The translations under genes and the position numbers were made by a program. Below the pieces are notes generated by a model. It worked only from the letters and a program-made list of their open reading frames with translations, ran no database searches and was not told where the DNA came from. Positions 43,862-56,149 of a stretch of 64,000 nt of DNA are shown here, piece by piece. Numbering within the stretch: the first letter of the stretch is position 1; each line of letters begins with the position of its first letter. Source of the stretch: Dipteris shenzhenensis. Taxonomy: Eukaryota > Polypodiophyta > Polypodiopsida > Gleicheniales. The stretch lies in assembly GCA_047967505.1 (NCBI GenBank), contig CM106538.1. One strand, written 5' to 3'.

Positions 43862-44024
43862 CCCCACAATTGATATTGGCAAAACTATTTTACATATTGT
43901 CTCATTCTCCTCATTTCACTTAATTATTGTATATGTGGGCTTGCAAAAAATTATGTGCTTTGGTAATCATGGGCAATGTTTGGAAAGCAATGATGTACAC
44001 CGAAATCTCACTTTCTGTATTCTC

Positions 44025-44316
44025 TGGAGCGCGTCTATTTACGCGTCTAAATGCGTGTCTGAGTCTCAGTGTAAACGTGCAAATAAACGCACAAATACAC
44101 GCACAAATAGACGCGCTAATAAATGGGATGTTAGACGGGGCTGTATTTTCTCAGGTCAAACGCGCAAATAGACGCGGTGATTTACACGCAAATAAACGAG
44201 CGTTTAGCCGCGCCTATAGATGCGCCTGTAATTTCTCTACTAGAGCAATGCCTATAGACGCGCCCGTAATTTTGCGCGTCTACCAAGCGCGTCTATAGTT
44301 GCTTTGTGTTGTTGTG
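44025..44316. repeat. Right subterminal repeats and terminus of family-2 element
   Basis: Dense GCGTCTATTTACGCG, AAATAGACGCG and TATAGACGCG words, ending GCTTTGTGTTGTTGTG at 44316, followed by TAT. Confidence 0.88.
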
Positions 44317-44394
44317 TATTATGTGTACTAATTCATGTTGATATATTTTAATATTTCTGCATTAACTTTACAAGTCCACGTAATCCATTGAAAA

Positions 44395-44790
44395 CCACGT
44401 AAATCACTTATACCACTTAGTTCACTTAAATAACTTAGTCCACTTAAATCACTTAAATCACTTAGTCCACTTAAATCACTTATACCACTTAATTCACTTA
44501 GATCACTTAAATCTAGAGAAAATTACTTAAATCAATTATACCACTTAGTTCACTTAGATCACTTTAATCACTTAAGTCACTTAAATCACCTAGTCCACTT
44601 AGATCACTTATACCACTTAAATCACTTAGTCCACTTATATCACTTATACCACTTAATTCACTTAAATCACTTAAATCACTTAGTCCACTTAAATCACTTA
44701 AGTCACTCAAATCATCTAGTCTACTTAGATCACTTATACCACTTAAGTCACTTAGTCCACTTAACTCACTTATATCACTTGAACCATCGT
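44395..44790. repeat. Minisatellite of CACTTAAAT / CACTTAGTC / CACTTATAC units
   Basis: About forty tandem units of 9-10 bp, each starting CACTTA. The third part alternates among AAT, GTC, TAC and GAT. The minus-strand frame it creates (Leu-Ser-Asp-Leu-Ser repeats) is not credible as a gene. Confidence 0.92.
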
Positions 44791-44899
44791 TGCAGAAGAA
44801 GAGTATTATAAAGTTATATATGAAGTTTACAATGCACATAATTATGCAGTAGGATCCACATCTACCATTCCCTGAGTGCTTGGTCCTGCTCCTTGCGAA

Positions 44900-45172
44900 T
44901 CTATATTAGTGAGTACGAGTGAGGTTGAGATTATTCTTCCATTTATGATTTTATCATCTTGAGTGAGAGTGAGATTCATTGAAACACCTTAGTGTGAGTG
45001 AGAGTGAGAGTGAGAATAGCTCGAGGGTGGTTGGGCAGTACATGGAGTATTGTGACTCCAGGATTGATTGTAAACGATTTTGATTCAATAGAAAGTCTCC
45101 TTCTATTGTATTTCAAATTTCTCCTTCTCTCTATAGAATCAATATTGATTTCAAGGTTCAGAGCATCTCAAG
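44900..45172 (+). repeat. LTR fragment of a Ty3/gypsy family
   Basis: Matches 54240-54526, including 'gagtgagagtgagattcattgaa', 'gactccaggattgattgtaaa' and 'ctctctatagaatcaat', and ends with the same '...tctcaag'. In the other copy this is followed by a primer-binding site; here it is not, so it is a solo or broken LTR. Confidence 0.7.
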
Positions 45173-46072
45173 TAATTACTGAAATTAATAGAAGTATTGT
45201 TCATGATCTCATGATGTTCATGTGTAAGTTCAATGCCATTAATGTCTTATCTCATCTCATTTTATTTGAAGTGTAAGTAAAAATGACATCTCATATAATT
45301 ATTGAATATAAGTTTAAGTGTAATGTTGTGCTACTTTTTTAATAGTGAATATCTTATGTCAAGCACTTGGTAGCAAATCTTTCACTTTGCTTTAAAAATT
45401 ATGTATAAAATGTCTCATATCCCGAAGCACAATAATTATACGAGTCAAATTCTAAACCACTATATTTTCTCTCTTTACTATTATCGTCATCTCCTTTCCA
45501 ATCTCTCTCATCTATGTTTTCTCATCTTTACTGCTATCTTCATCTCCTTTCTAATATCTTCTCCCATAATTTCTACTCGCATAGTCGGTTCAATTGTCAT
45601 GATGTTCATGTGTTGTTCAATGCTATCAATGTCTTATCTCATTTCATATTATTTTAAATGTAAGCTAAAACGTCATCTCATATAATTATTGAATGTAAGT
45701 TTAAGTGTAATATTGTGCTACTTTTTAAATTGTGAATATCCTATCCCAATAACTTTATAGAAAAATATTTCACTTCAATTAATAATTATATATAAAATGT
45801 CTCATATCTCGAAGCACAATAATTATACAAGTCAAATTCTAAACCACTATCATCCATATTGTCTTTCTCTCTTTATTGTTATCATCTCCTTTCCGAACTC
45901 CTTCTATAGTGTTAATCTTCATCATGGATGTTTTTATCAAAGGTATATTTATATATTAATATAAAACACCAACAAAAGTTTATAGAGCTATTTTGGCAGT
46001 TCTTCTCTCATATTTCTACTTGCATATTCAGTTCAGTTCTCCTCTCCTATTTCTACTTGGATACTTCTCCTC
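45173..46072. repeat. AT-rich sequence with an internal duplication
   Basis: A stretch of about 250 bp (about 45208-45465) recurs at about 45598-45850, including 'catctcatataattattgaat' and 'tgtctcatatcccgaagcac'. The words gttcatg...atgtaaattt also resemble 53520-53700. No gene is supported. Confidence 0.7.
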
Positions 46073-49000
46073 TTGAAATTATCAATTTTGTTGAGCTTTC
46101 AATCAACAACTTATTATGGAATGCCGGGAATAAAAGACATCGAGAGAAGCGAAAGAGGCAAGGACCATTGATAGAAGATGAGAAAGGTGAGTTTGCTTTG
46201 CAGAAGCAGCTTGAGAAGAAAGAGCATGAGAAGATAAGACATTGCAGAGAAGAGCTATGAAAGTACTCTTCAACAAGAGAAGAGCTTGCACATCTATTTG
46301 AAGAGGTCTTCTAAAGAGTCACGTGTTCTCAGAAATATTCAGCATACTAAGCTAAAAGTACCAGGAATAAACAAGAAGCATTGAAAGAAAGAATGTTTGA
46401 TTCTTTGTTCATCTTTTTATATTATAATTAAATTGATGAAGATGAAATAAATAATGTAGAGGATTGTGTAACCTGTGAGATAGAGATGGCAAATACGATG
46501 GCAGCATTGTAGCTTATGTCTACTAATATAAGGTGTTTTTGGACACCATACGGATTTGTGATTTACTTGTACTTGGATCCCTCAATTATATCATAAACTA
46601 CTTGCATAAATGTGAAGAACTCTTTTTTTAATATACTCTAGTTTTAATAACATGTCACGTTAGTTTTCTTAATTTGAATTTTCTTTAGCTTACTTTTTCC
46701 TTGATAGTTTGTTCCAAGAGCCTCTTTTTTTCCCCATTTTTTATCCAAAAGTACCTCAAAAAACAAATTTGGACAATGCACCACTCTAAAATTAATGAAA
46801 TAGGTGCTCATATTAATTCAATAGCCATCTACATAGGTCTCTTGTGTCTCTAATAAGGATCACTCATGAGTGCTCGTCAATCTACAATAATGAAAATAGT
46901 AAATGTGTTTAGCATAAATTCCTATAGTAAGCGCACGCATCATCTTCACATTTCATGATTCATCATGCTAGCCCTTCCCTACCACATCAAGCTACCATCT
47001 TTGGCCTAAGAGAATACAACTCTAGAAGCAGACTCGACAGTAATCTATGCCGCTATAATTTAAGCTTGTCTCCATTGTGATGTAAACTTCTTTGGATGTG
47101 AAATTTGTTTCCTCAATTTTCAGTTTACCCCATCACAATACATGTTTTCAAGTAGTTTTTATTAATTTTAATTTTACCAATCCCAAAAATTTTGAATGTC
47201 AAAACCAGTTGATGGATTTTTACCATGTGCATCAAACAACTTCATCCCTCTTCTAGGAATGCAACTCGTTCAAGACACATTCCAATCCATATGCTCATCC
47301 AGGCTATTCAACAAGTCTTTTCCCACCTATTAACAAAAATCATTTACATTAACTATGGAATACTTCATCTCTCCTTCACTAGTTCTCTTAACTTGCAACG
47401 ATTTGCATTAAGATGATAAGCCTTGGACATCAGTCCTCTCACATATGGCAAAAGGAATGAGCTGAGGCACGGCAACAATTTTCTAAATCTCAAAATCCCT
47501 AGGAAGCCACGCACTTGTCGCTTATACTAAGTCCCTACAGGTTCATTTGCTAGCTTCTTAGAATCGCAAGCAACTATTTTCAATCCAGTGTCAAGTATCA
47601 ATGAAAGAGCTTGATTAGTCAAAAACAACAATTTAGGGAAGGACTCTTCTATTCAAGGTTGGTAGCATAGGCAATTCATCCCAATGAGCAATGATACAAA
47701 TATTTTTGTAGGGTAACAAAAAATAGATTCTGGCATTTAAGCTCGAAGTCCCGAATTATACCTTCTTCAAGTATTATTCTAGATTGTGATAGTTCCAAAC
47801 ATTTTAATTTTGAAATCTTTGCTTCTCTTTCACTACTCCCCTTGAAAGCTTTTCTAATGATAGTAAAAAATATAAGGCCCGAGTGGAATACAACAACTAT
47901 ATGCCAAACATAGCTCATTTTCCTGACATTTCGTGATTTCTGGCAAGCTACAACGGCTAGAATAAAATAACATAGCACCTGAGATTGGGGAGAAGGGGAA
48001 GGACCACGTATGAAGGGGGTGGGGGACCATGTATGAAGGGTATTAAAGAAGCAGGGACGTCTTGAAGGGGGAGAAGGGGAAGGACCACCTCAGATTGGGG
48101 ACAAGGGGAAGGACCCTAACTTGCATTACCTTTAATAGAAACTCCTCCCCTCCCCCATTTATCCCTTACTTTAATCATGACCTTTCCCTCTTCCTTTTCA
48201 CCCCTTTCTTTTCTCCACAACTAATTAATAGGAATTTTGATTTAAAGTTCTCTAGGGTCACATATTTGGACTCCATAATTTATATAGTGGCCTACAACCT
48301 CAAACACATTTGTCTAAGCACACAACCAAATGCAATTAGAGAATGCACGGCTATTTTCAACATGGCCATTATCAAGGTGAAAGAACTAAGAAGCATTGAA
48401 GATGAGCAGCTAGCTATTTTAAGTCTTTGCACAATGTCTTAATATCATTCTATTTTAAGTCTTTGCACAATGTCTCAATATCATTTGGCACCATATTGCT
48501 CGGGATAGCCTTCACTTAAATCACTTGGAACGTTTTGGTTTCCATATCAAGAGAACCACTTGCATTGCTCAAACACGTTGGATCCAAACACCTCCATTCA
48601 AGCAAGTTGCAGCGAAAACGTGCATCGATAGGCATGTAAATAAAGTTAAGACTTTTAGAAAGATACCATATTGGCAGCGAGCAATGGAATAATAAATAAA
48701 GTGGCCAATATGTTCTGGAAAGTTACATTCACAATGGCTTTATTAGTAGTCTCAACTGACTTAGAGAAGCATTGTTTGAGAACTGCTGGAATAAGTGACC
48801 AGCGTCTCTGCAATCAATGTCTTGCTAGGGAACTATCCAAGTCTCCACACTCAAAAGGTGGAGGAGATCTGCATATTACAGACAGAAAAAGTATCCATAT
48901 CAACGTCACATCGAGCTTTTAACATCCGTATATGCGTCCGGTTTTTCAAAGCTGGCATTGCTCTGAAAAAGAGAAACTGGAGCAGTTGTCGATCACATCT

Positions 49001-50645
49001 GCGGAACGCTTGAATCCAAGAAAGAATGCACAAAAGGGCAAAAAAAAAACAAATCAAGTACATGATTGGACACGCAACAGCTGCATGTAGAGGGGCAATG
49101 CCTACGCCGAGTACCTGTTGCAAGCTCTTGTGTTTGCAAGAATTGGAGTCAAGGCTACAGCCAAAGTTGTAAGTCTGCATACAGTTGGACAGGCATTAAA
49201 TAGAGCAGCACTGAAGATTCTTACAACCGGAAAGGCTGTTCGGAAGAGGCAAACCTTTGGATCTGTCTTCCTCCAATGCGAGTCCTCTCATTCCTCCCGA
49301 GGGTTGCCCCATGTTCATGTCTTTGGTCCTTTACGGAGATGTGTTCCTCCATTAAACCTGACAAAATGTGATCTGAAATGCTAATGCCATTTGCAGCATT
49401 GCAATCGTCGCCACCGTCTCGTACCACACATGCTTTCGATTACGAAAAAACCTCCACATCTTCAATTGATGTATTGCTACTTGTCTCCCCTTGGTTGGTT
49501 TGTGTTTGTCCATGCTCCGGATTCTCCTCCACTTGCTTTCTGCACAACAAATGCTCCTGGAAAAAATGAATGACAGGCAGTAGTTCCTCTTCGTATACAC
49601 CCGTGGAGTCTCTGGCTTCCTTATAGGGCCATGCAAAGTCTGCAGATGCATGGGAAGCAGCTTCTGTAGTTGCGTTGGTTAAGCCTTCCTCAACAACACT
49701 TTCCATCCATTCCCAGAAGATGCTCTCATGTTTCACCGACTCAAGGATGCAATCCTTGAGCAACTTATCCGCGCCTCAGTTGATCATCTTTATGTTGAAG
49801 GAGATGTACCTCATATTGGCTGTAAGGTCTTCCAACAGGATGTGAAATGTTCCTGTCGATTTGTATCTGATTGAGCTGTTGAGCAAGCTTCTCTTTACAG
49901 TGCCGCAAAGAGTGGAGGCTCTTTATTGCAACCTGTACTTTCCCATACAAAATTAAGGCCTGTTGAGCCCTAGCTGCCGCTCTTTTTCTTGAGTCACCCT
50001 CGTCGGTGAGTGAATTGAGCACTTTGCTTACATATGCTTGGGCTCCATCTCGTGCCTGTCCACCTATCTTCAAGGCCTCTACTAACCACGCCAGGGCCAG
50101 TAGCAAATGGCGGCTTTGCATTTTGCTACGACACAGCGGGAAGATGGGAGAATGGGGCGGATATGCCCATAAGGCCATGTAGGATTTTACAAAGGAAAGT
50201 TTTCGATCCGCACATTCTGTACCGCTGCCCTCTTCCGTCGATTCGCTAGGGTCGGTTCTGCTTTGGTGCAAGGCGAACTCCGAGCTGACGTTCTTCGAAT
50301 TGTGATCTCGCTTCTCCAATCTTTCTTGCTTCGATGCTACGGTGGAGCTCCGATCGTGCATCCTTGAAAGCGCTGTAGGTGCAGCTTTCTTGAGGGTGCG
50401 TATCTTCTTTTTATCTGAACTCCCCACGGGAGCTTTGCTGACAGGATGAATAGGCTGCGGACAGGGATTTGCTGCGCTCTCCTTCTCGACTACGAAGTTG
50501 GGCTCATCACATTCCACAGGCACGTCTACAACATGTTCGATGCCGCTAAAAAACATGCCGTTTCCTGGGAGGCTAGACAAGCGAGAAGTAGTGGGACTCG
50601 AAGGGAAGGAGGCAAGGTTGAGAGCGACAAGGTCGTGAAGAGCCT
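46073..50645. repeat. Segmental duplication, copy 2
   Basis: Counterpart of 1-4650 in the same orientation. At 50645 it joins directly to a CACTA-end fragment, 51 codons inside the TEDC1-like gene. 46073-49220 holds no supported gene. Confidence 0.95.
49221..50645 (-). pseudogene. TEDC1-like pseudogene
   Basis: Copy of the gene at 3098-4801 with four lesions. The first 50 codons, including the conserved RRAKF block, are lost at the 50645 junction. An in-frame loss of 37 codons removes the segment just after LLLALAWLV. A 17-bp deletion at 49772/49773 shifts the frame. A GAA-to-TAA change at 49440-49442 truncates the next segment. The rest is highly similar to the intact gene, so the duplication is recent and the selective constraint clearly falls on copy 1. 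Confidence 0.93.
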
Positions 50646-51023
50646 TCTCCCACCAACGGAGTGGTTGGCTTCTATTATTATTATTACAAGACAAGATGAA
50701 TGGCATATAATTGGTTCGTTCGCTACTACACACACGGATACTATTGTGACGTTTAAGTACCGATGTTTAGTGTGTGCGGGGTGCTAATTGTCGATATTGA
50801 AAGCGCGCCTTGTCAAGGGTCGCTATATAGCGACTTTAGTCAAACGTTGCTATATAGCGACCATTGCTAAAGTCTCTATATAGCAACTTTTATCAGAATT
50901 GTAAGTGTCGTTATATAGAGACACTAAGATACTTTTTTATAGAGACGTTTTACAGAGAGTTTTTTTTCTCATATCGACCTGAAAAGTTAGTTTTCTCCAA
51001 TGGCAATTTTTTTTAAATTTTCA
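50646..51023 (-). mobile_element. Fragment of a family-1 CACTA right end with its flank
   Basis: Corresponds to about 20236-20595. It includes about 60 bp of sequence outside the terminus, a degraded terminus CGCTACTACACACACGG at 50721 (first A of CACTA changed to G), and the degenerate TATAGCGAC repeats. It ends where gypsy sequence begins. Confidence 0.85.
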
Positions 51024-52350
51024 GTGGCAAAAAATTGCATCTTGAAGATACCTAAGCTAGGAAACCTTTTATTGTGACTTGTGATGCCAATGCAACACAA
51101 ATTGGATGTTTTCTTTCTCAAGATGGTAGAGTAGTGGAATATGAGTCTAGAAAACTTAGAAAACATGAAGAGAAATACCCCACTCATGATCATGAATTGC
51201 TTGCTGTTGTTCCTGCATTGAAACTTGGTGTGAAGTTTGAAATTTGAATGGATCATCAAAGTTTGAAATATATTCTTATTCAACCTTTGTTGAATACTAG
51301 ATAGAGGTCATGGATGGATCTTCTTTTCGAATATGATTTTGAGATTAAATACATTGAGGGCAAAGAGAATAAGGTGGTTGATGCTTTGAGTAGACGCCCT
51401 CTTGTGAATGCCCTAACCATTGTTTATTTTGATTTAATGGAAAACATTAAGGCTAGACAAGCTTTCCAAGAATCAATCTGAGAGAGTCAAGGGAAGATTT
51501 CACTTAGTAAATGGGAATTTGCATTGTAATGACATACTTTGTGTGCCTAAACAATCTTCTTTTAAAGCTAAACTTTTACGTGAATGTCATGATGCATCAT
51601 TCTCTAGACATGCAGGATATAACAAATCATATAGCAAGGTTAGAAAGTCTTCCTTTTGGCCTAATTTGAAGAATGATGTCCGTTGCTATGTTAGGGAATG
51701 TTTACATTATCAATGAGTCAAAATTGAACAACATAGAATACCAGGTCTAATGGAACCCCTAGACATTTCTCTTCGAAAGTGGGAATCTATTTCAATGGAC
51801 TTCATCACTGAATTGCCTATTACTAGAGGGGGTTATGATACTATTCTTGTTGTTGTTGATCGTTTGACCAAAATGGCCCATTTCTTTCCAATGAAAAAGA
51901 CTGATGGTGCTCTTGAGGTAGCCAAATTATTTGTAAGAGAAATCTTTTGCTTGCACGGTATGCCTAAGAGTATTGTTTCTAATAGGGATGCAAAGTTCAC
52001 ATCTAATTTTTAGCATGCTACTACATTTAAATCCATAGGAACTGAACTTAAAACCGCGAGCACAGCATTTCAGCCGAAACAAATGGGGAAAATCAAATAG
52101 TAAATCATTTTCTGGAAGACATTCTTAGAATATATGTTATGAGAAGCAAACTAATTGGATTGAATTCTTATATTTGGGTGAGTTTGCTTATAATAGTTCA
52201 TGGCATAGCTCAATTCAAATGACTCCCTTTGAAGCTATATATGGATAAATTATCATTCACCAGTTAATTTCTCTGATTCTGAGAAGAAAGTTGAAAATTT
52301 AAAACAAATGCTTGAGAGGATGGATGAGGAAGTCAAACACATCTGACATT
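51024..52350 (+). pseudogene. Ty3/gypsy pol fragment: RNase H and integrase
   Basis: In order: PFIVTCDANATQIGCFLSQD and YPTHDHELLAVV (RNase H), YIEGKENKVVDALSRRP, an integrase zinc-binding part (HDASFSRHAGYNKSYSKVR...CLHYQ), and the integrase core [34 protein letters not shown] and [12 protein letters not shown], then RIYVMRSK...SWHSSIQMTPFEAIYG pieces in other frames. Many stops and frameshifts interrupt it (TAG after CLHYQ, stop after TSNF). Reverse transcriptase is missing upstream because the piece is joined to a CACTA end. Confidence 0.9.
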
Positions 52351-52667
52351 GTATCAAAAGCTAAGTAGAAAAATTCAAATTTATGATTCGAAAAAATCGA
52401 GAAAATCGCTCGAATGATGCGAATGGAAGAAAAAATTGTTAAAAGAATGGTGACACATCATGTTTTTTATTTAAATCGCCATGTCATCACCACAAATTCA
52501 TACGAATAACTTTTATTCATACAAATAAAGTATTTTACAAATAATTTTGTATTAGGACGAATACGTTCCTTTGATTTTGCATATAATCTCATTGTTTGCT
52601 AATTTTTCTTATCTCACACTTGGTTCCTCAGTCGAGCATAAGAGATCTAAAAAGAAAAAAAAAGGGG
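52351..52667. other. AT-rich sequence after gypsy pol
   Basis: Probably the degraded end of the gypsy internal region; no readable domain. It ends at the start of the AGATCT-rich array. Confidence 0.35.
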
Positions 52668-53250
52668 AATAGTCCTCAAGGTTGTGAAAGCAATCTAGAA
52701 GGTCTGAAATAAGATAGATTTTTGTTAGGGAGCTTTAGGATCTCATTTTGAGTTCCTGAGATCTCTTGTTTGGATTTTGGTTTTGGTCTTTTCTTTTTTT
52801 TGTTGGAGTTCTAGGTTCTCTCTATTGAGTACCTTCGATCTCTTGTCATAAAAATATTTTAGATATTTATGTGTTTGAAATTTTTTTGTGAAAGTTCTAG
52901 GTTCTCTTTATTGAGTTCCCTCGATCCCTTGTGATAAAAAAAAATTAGATATTTATGTGTTTGAAATTTGTTTGTGGGAGTTCTAGAATCTCCTTGTTGA
53001 GTTCCTTAGATCTTTTGTGATAAAATTTTTTTGTGAGAGTTTGAGGATCTCCTTGTTGAGTTCGTTAGATCTCTTGTGAGAAATATGTTTGTTTTTGTGT
53101 CTATGAAATTTGTTTGTGGGAGTTTTAAGATCTCCTTGTTGAGTTTCTTAGATCTCATGTGAATAGACTTTTGTACGTGGGAATTCTAGGATCTCTTTGG
53201 AGTTCCTTAGATCTCTTGTGAGAAATATGTTTGTGGGAGTTTTAGATCTC
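52668..53250. repeat. AGATCT-rich tandem array, second locus
   Basis: Matches 27663-28250, starting with 'agtcctcaaggttgtgaaagcaatctagaag', with about four units. A short plus-strand frame (53256-53450, VEIIQDLIATIGKKIAIEVA) follows but has no recognised domain. Confidence 0.8.
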
Positions 53251-54239
53251 TACAATTGTTTAGGGTTGAAATCATTCAAGACCTAATTGCTACCATTGGA
53301 AAAAAAATTGCAATTGAAGTAGCATCAGAGCTTGCGAAGAAAGATGAGTCTGCATCTTCTCCAAAAGCACTACATCTTGCACAAGAAGTAGAGACTCAGT
53401 GTACACTAAGAGCATTACAGCCTCCAATCGAAGCATCACAAGAGTTGTGATGCATGTATGATGTCGTTTTCGTATATGTAAATTCGCATGTAAATTTTAT
53501 GAAATTTGAATTTGCATGTCAAATTATCTAACTTTTAAATGTAATTAAAGAAATTAATGAAAGCATAGTTCATATTAAATGAAAATTTGCAATGCATCTT
53601 ATCTAATTTTTAAATGTAATTACTGAAATCAATGAAAGCATTGTTCATATATATTAAATGTAAATTTACATGTCATCTTATCATTCTTGTGTGATGCTCC
53701 ATATTTTGTACATAAATTCTTTTTAGTTTTATTAGCAGTAGCTATTTGTGAAATTTATTTTCATGTCAATTTTGAGATTCGAAAATACTAATAAGTGATT
53801 TGAGATTTAACAAATCCAATAAATAAATAAATAAATAAATATGTATGCATGGGAGTTGTATCAAGAGTTTGCAGGTCCAGCTTTGTGGATTCTAAAGGAC
53901 AACTTGGAAAGGAGTGATTGATTTAAAAAGAACTAAGGTTATTGCTAGAATGGTCTAGGAACGGAGCAAATTGGAGGGCAAGAAAAGTAGGATAAAGTGG
54001 AAAAGCCAACTAAAAGTGGGGAAAAGTAGGTCGCACCTTTCTTGGATAAAAATAATAGTTACTATTTCAACCATAACTTTTGATTCTGAACTCAGATTGA
54101 GGAGATAGTTTTTTTTTTTGGGAAAACTGAGATTGCGATCTACAACTTTACAGCAGAGGTCAAGAACAAATTCGACAATCTATTAAGTCAAAAACTCAGA
54201 ATACGTAGAGGTAGCAAGGCAACATATTTTAGAAGCTCC
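53251..54239. other. AT-rich non-coding stretch
   Basis: Contains a few near-repeats of 'atgtaaatttgcatgtcatcttatc' (53500-53700) and an (AAAT)n run at 53818-53840. Part may be the 5' portion of the LTR that ends at 54526. No gene is supported apart from the unrecognised short frame at 53256-53450. Confidence 0.4.
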
Positions 54240-54540
54240 AAGATTGAGAGTGAGAGTGTGAGTGCAAGTGAGATTCTTCTTCCATTTATGATTGTATCAT
54301 CTTGAGTGAGAGTGAGATTCATTGAAGCAACTTAACTTGTGAGTGAGAGTGAGAGTGAGAATAGCTCGAGGGTGGTCAAGTGGTTCGAGTTCCATACATG
54401 GAGTATGGTGACTCCAGGATTGATTGTAAATTATGTAGATTCAATAGAAAGTCTCCTTCTATTGTATTTCAATTTTCTCCTTCTCTCTATAGAATCAATC
54501 TTGATTTCAAGGTTTGGAGTGTCTCAAGTGGTATCAAAGC
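54240..54540 (+). repeat. Ty3/gypsy 5' LTR end and tRNA-iMet primer-binding site
   Basis: The LTR part matches 44900-45172 and ends ...TCTCA at 54526. After two bases the sequence TGGTATCAAAGC (54529-54540) fits a primer-binding site for initiator methionine tRNA, with one difference from the usual TGGTATCAGAGC. Gag sequence follows, which supports the reading. Confidence 0.8.
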
Positions 54541-56149
54541 AGGTTGAACTCTTGATTGTGAGTGACAGAGATGGGGCTAACCATGATGAGGTTCAACAAA
54601 GGATATCCAAACAAGATCTTTTGATTTAGACACTTACTAAAGAGCTAAAATGGATAAAAGGCAAGGATGTGGTTGATACTTTTGAAAGAATGAGACAAAT
54701 GGAGATCTCAACAATGGTATTTATGTAGAAATACCTCAAGATGATGATGTTGCAGGACCAAGACCATAGAAGAGGACAAGAACGGAGGAAGATGATGTTG
54801 ATGATGATTTTGCAAATCCAAGACCTTGCAAGAGAACAAGAATTGAAGAGGATGTTGCTGAATCAACTCTTAGGCAAGGCTTCAAGAAGGCAAAACTTTC
54901 AGAATTTGATGGCGAAAAGAAGAATGGAGAAGATCTTGAAGCTTGCCTCAAAGAACTTGAAGATTTCTTTGCCCTACGAGAATTTGATGAGGTTGGAAAG
55001 GCAAAGATTGCATCTCTTCAACTCTGCAGAGTCGCAAAGTTATGGTGGAAGTCTCATCTATAGGTTAGAGAAAAACCAAGTGAACCTATCACTTGGGCAA
55101 AATTTCAAGCCACAACTGAAAAGAGGTATTGCTCCCCTCACTATTACATGGAAAAAAAAATGGAATTTTATAACTTTAAGCAGTTCAAGAGGGAAAGCAC
55201 GATCTCTCTGTAGATGAGTACAAGGAAAAGTTATTCCAACTGCATAAATATGCACTTGAAGTGGTAAGTGACTCTCTTACACATAAGTTTATAGGTCTTA
55301 AGGAGGATCTTTTATACATGATGAAAGGTACTGGATCTAAGGACTTCTTGGATGTTGTGGGCCTATGGCCAAGGAAGAAATTTTCACAAAATTAGAAGCA
55401 TACAATGAATGGAAAGCGACAAAGACAAAGATAATTCCAACAGGTCATCCTTTTCCAAGAGTTCAGAGTTGAAATATTTCCCAACAAAGATCAGAGTTTT
55501 CTAGTGCAAATAAATTTCAAGGATGGAGGGAACAACAGGACGGTAGAAATCTTAGAAATCAAAGAAGATTTGTTCCTTATAGTCAGGAGGCCATCCAGAG
55601 CAAAGATCAAGCTGATAAAGTTGTTGGGAACTAGAAAGGTCGACAACCATCTCCTAGAACCAGAAAGTTGATAAAGGTGTGGAGAACAAAGACATCGAAC
55701 ATTTGAATGTCCAAACAAAGACAAATTCAAATTTGTCAAAGGATCCAACATGGGCGGCTAGGATGGGTGAGATGAATCCAACCATCGACGAAGCTGAGGA
55801 AGAAGGTAAGTCATTTGAACCTACAATGGAATGCATGGTTTCTTCTGCATATCATACACATGCCATTATCATTAGAGTAAAAGGGAGGATTGGTGCTCAC
55901 GACATAAATTTCCTAATTGATTTAGGTAGCTCAAATTGTTTTATCTCTCCTAAACTCATACAAACACAACACTTAGTTGGGAATAAGATAAGAAAACTTG
56001 CCCAATTAGCTAATGGGAAAATACACTATACCCAAGGTCTTATTTAAAATTTACAATTAACCTTAGCACATAGAAAGTGTAAGGGGGATTTTTATGCCAT
56101 AGACATGGGGAAGTGTTATGCCATAATTGGAATGGACTGGCTATCTGAA
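54541..56149 (+). pseudogene. Ty3/gypsy gag and protease, broken
   Basis: The gag region includes EFDGEKKNGEDLEACLKELE, VAKLWWKSHL, PITWAKFQATTEKRYCSPHY and YNFKQFKRESTISLDEYKEK in shifting frames (54900-55340), fitting the Retrotrans_gag family. The protease part (about 55830-56140) has NFLIDLGSSNCFISPKLI and ends AIIGMDWLS. The catalytic triplet reads D-L-G instead of D-T/S-G. Several frameshifts precede it. At 56150 the protein is cut by the edge of segmental duplication 2. Confidence 0.85.

Larger units (their letters stand above)
29598..44316 (+). mobile_element. Family-2 En/Spm-like transposon with both ends, carrying a nested CACTA element
   Basis: The left end CACAACAAGACAAAGCACCC and the right end (reverse complement CACAACAACACAAAGCAACT) are inverted repeats matching at about 27 of the first 30 positions. 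The flanking trinucleotide is TAT on both sides (29595-29597 and 44317-44319), the 3-bp duplication expected for CACTA-superfamily elements. Contents: 68 bp of left end, the nested family-1 element (29666-40014), TAGACGCG-like subterminal repeats, the minus-strand accessory gene (40603-41964), and a transposase piece starting only at the DUF4218 region (42246-43861). The 5' two thirds of the transposase were deleted, with a joint near 42246. The element is therefore a non-autonomous deletion derivative about 4.4 kb long without the insert. Confidence 0.9.

Noticed and set aside
44564-44839. Minus-strand frame of Leu-Ser-Asp repeats
   Set aside because: It is the translation of a 9-10 bp minisatellite; no start context, domain or non-repeat part supports a gene.
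46103-46260. Lys/Glu-rich frame (RHREKRKRQGPLIEDEKGEF) as a possible coiled-coil exon
   Set aside because: Frame is broken in the paralogue at 1-190, and there is no recognised family or splice evidence.
53256-53450. Short frame VEIIQDLIATIGKKIAIEVA
   Set aside because: No known domain, no start context, flanked by repeats; could be a remnant of an element but not supportable as a gene.
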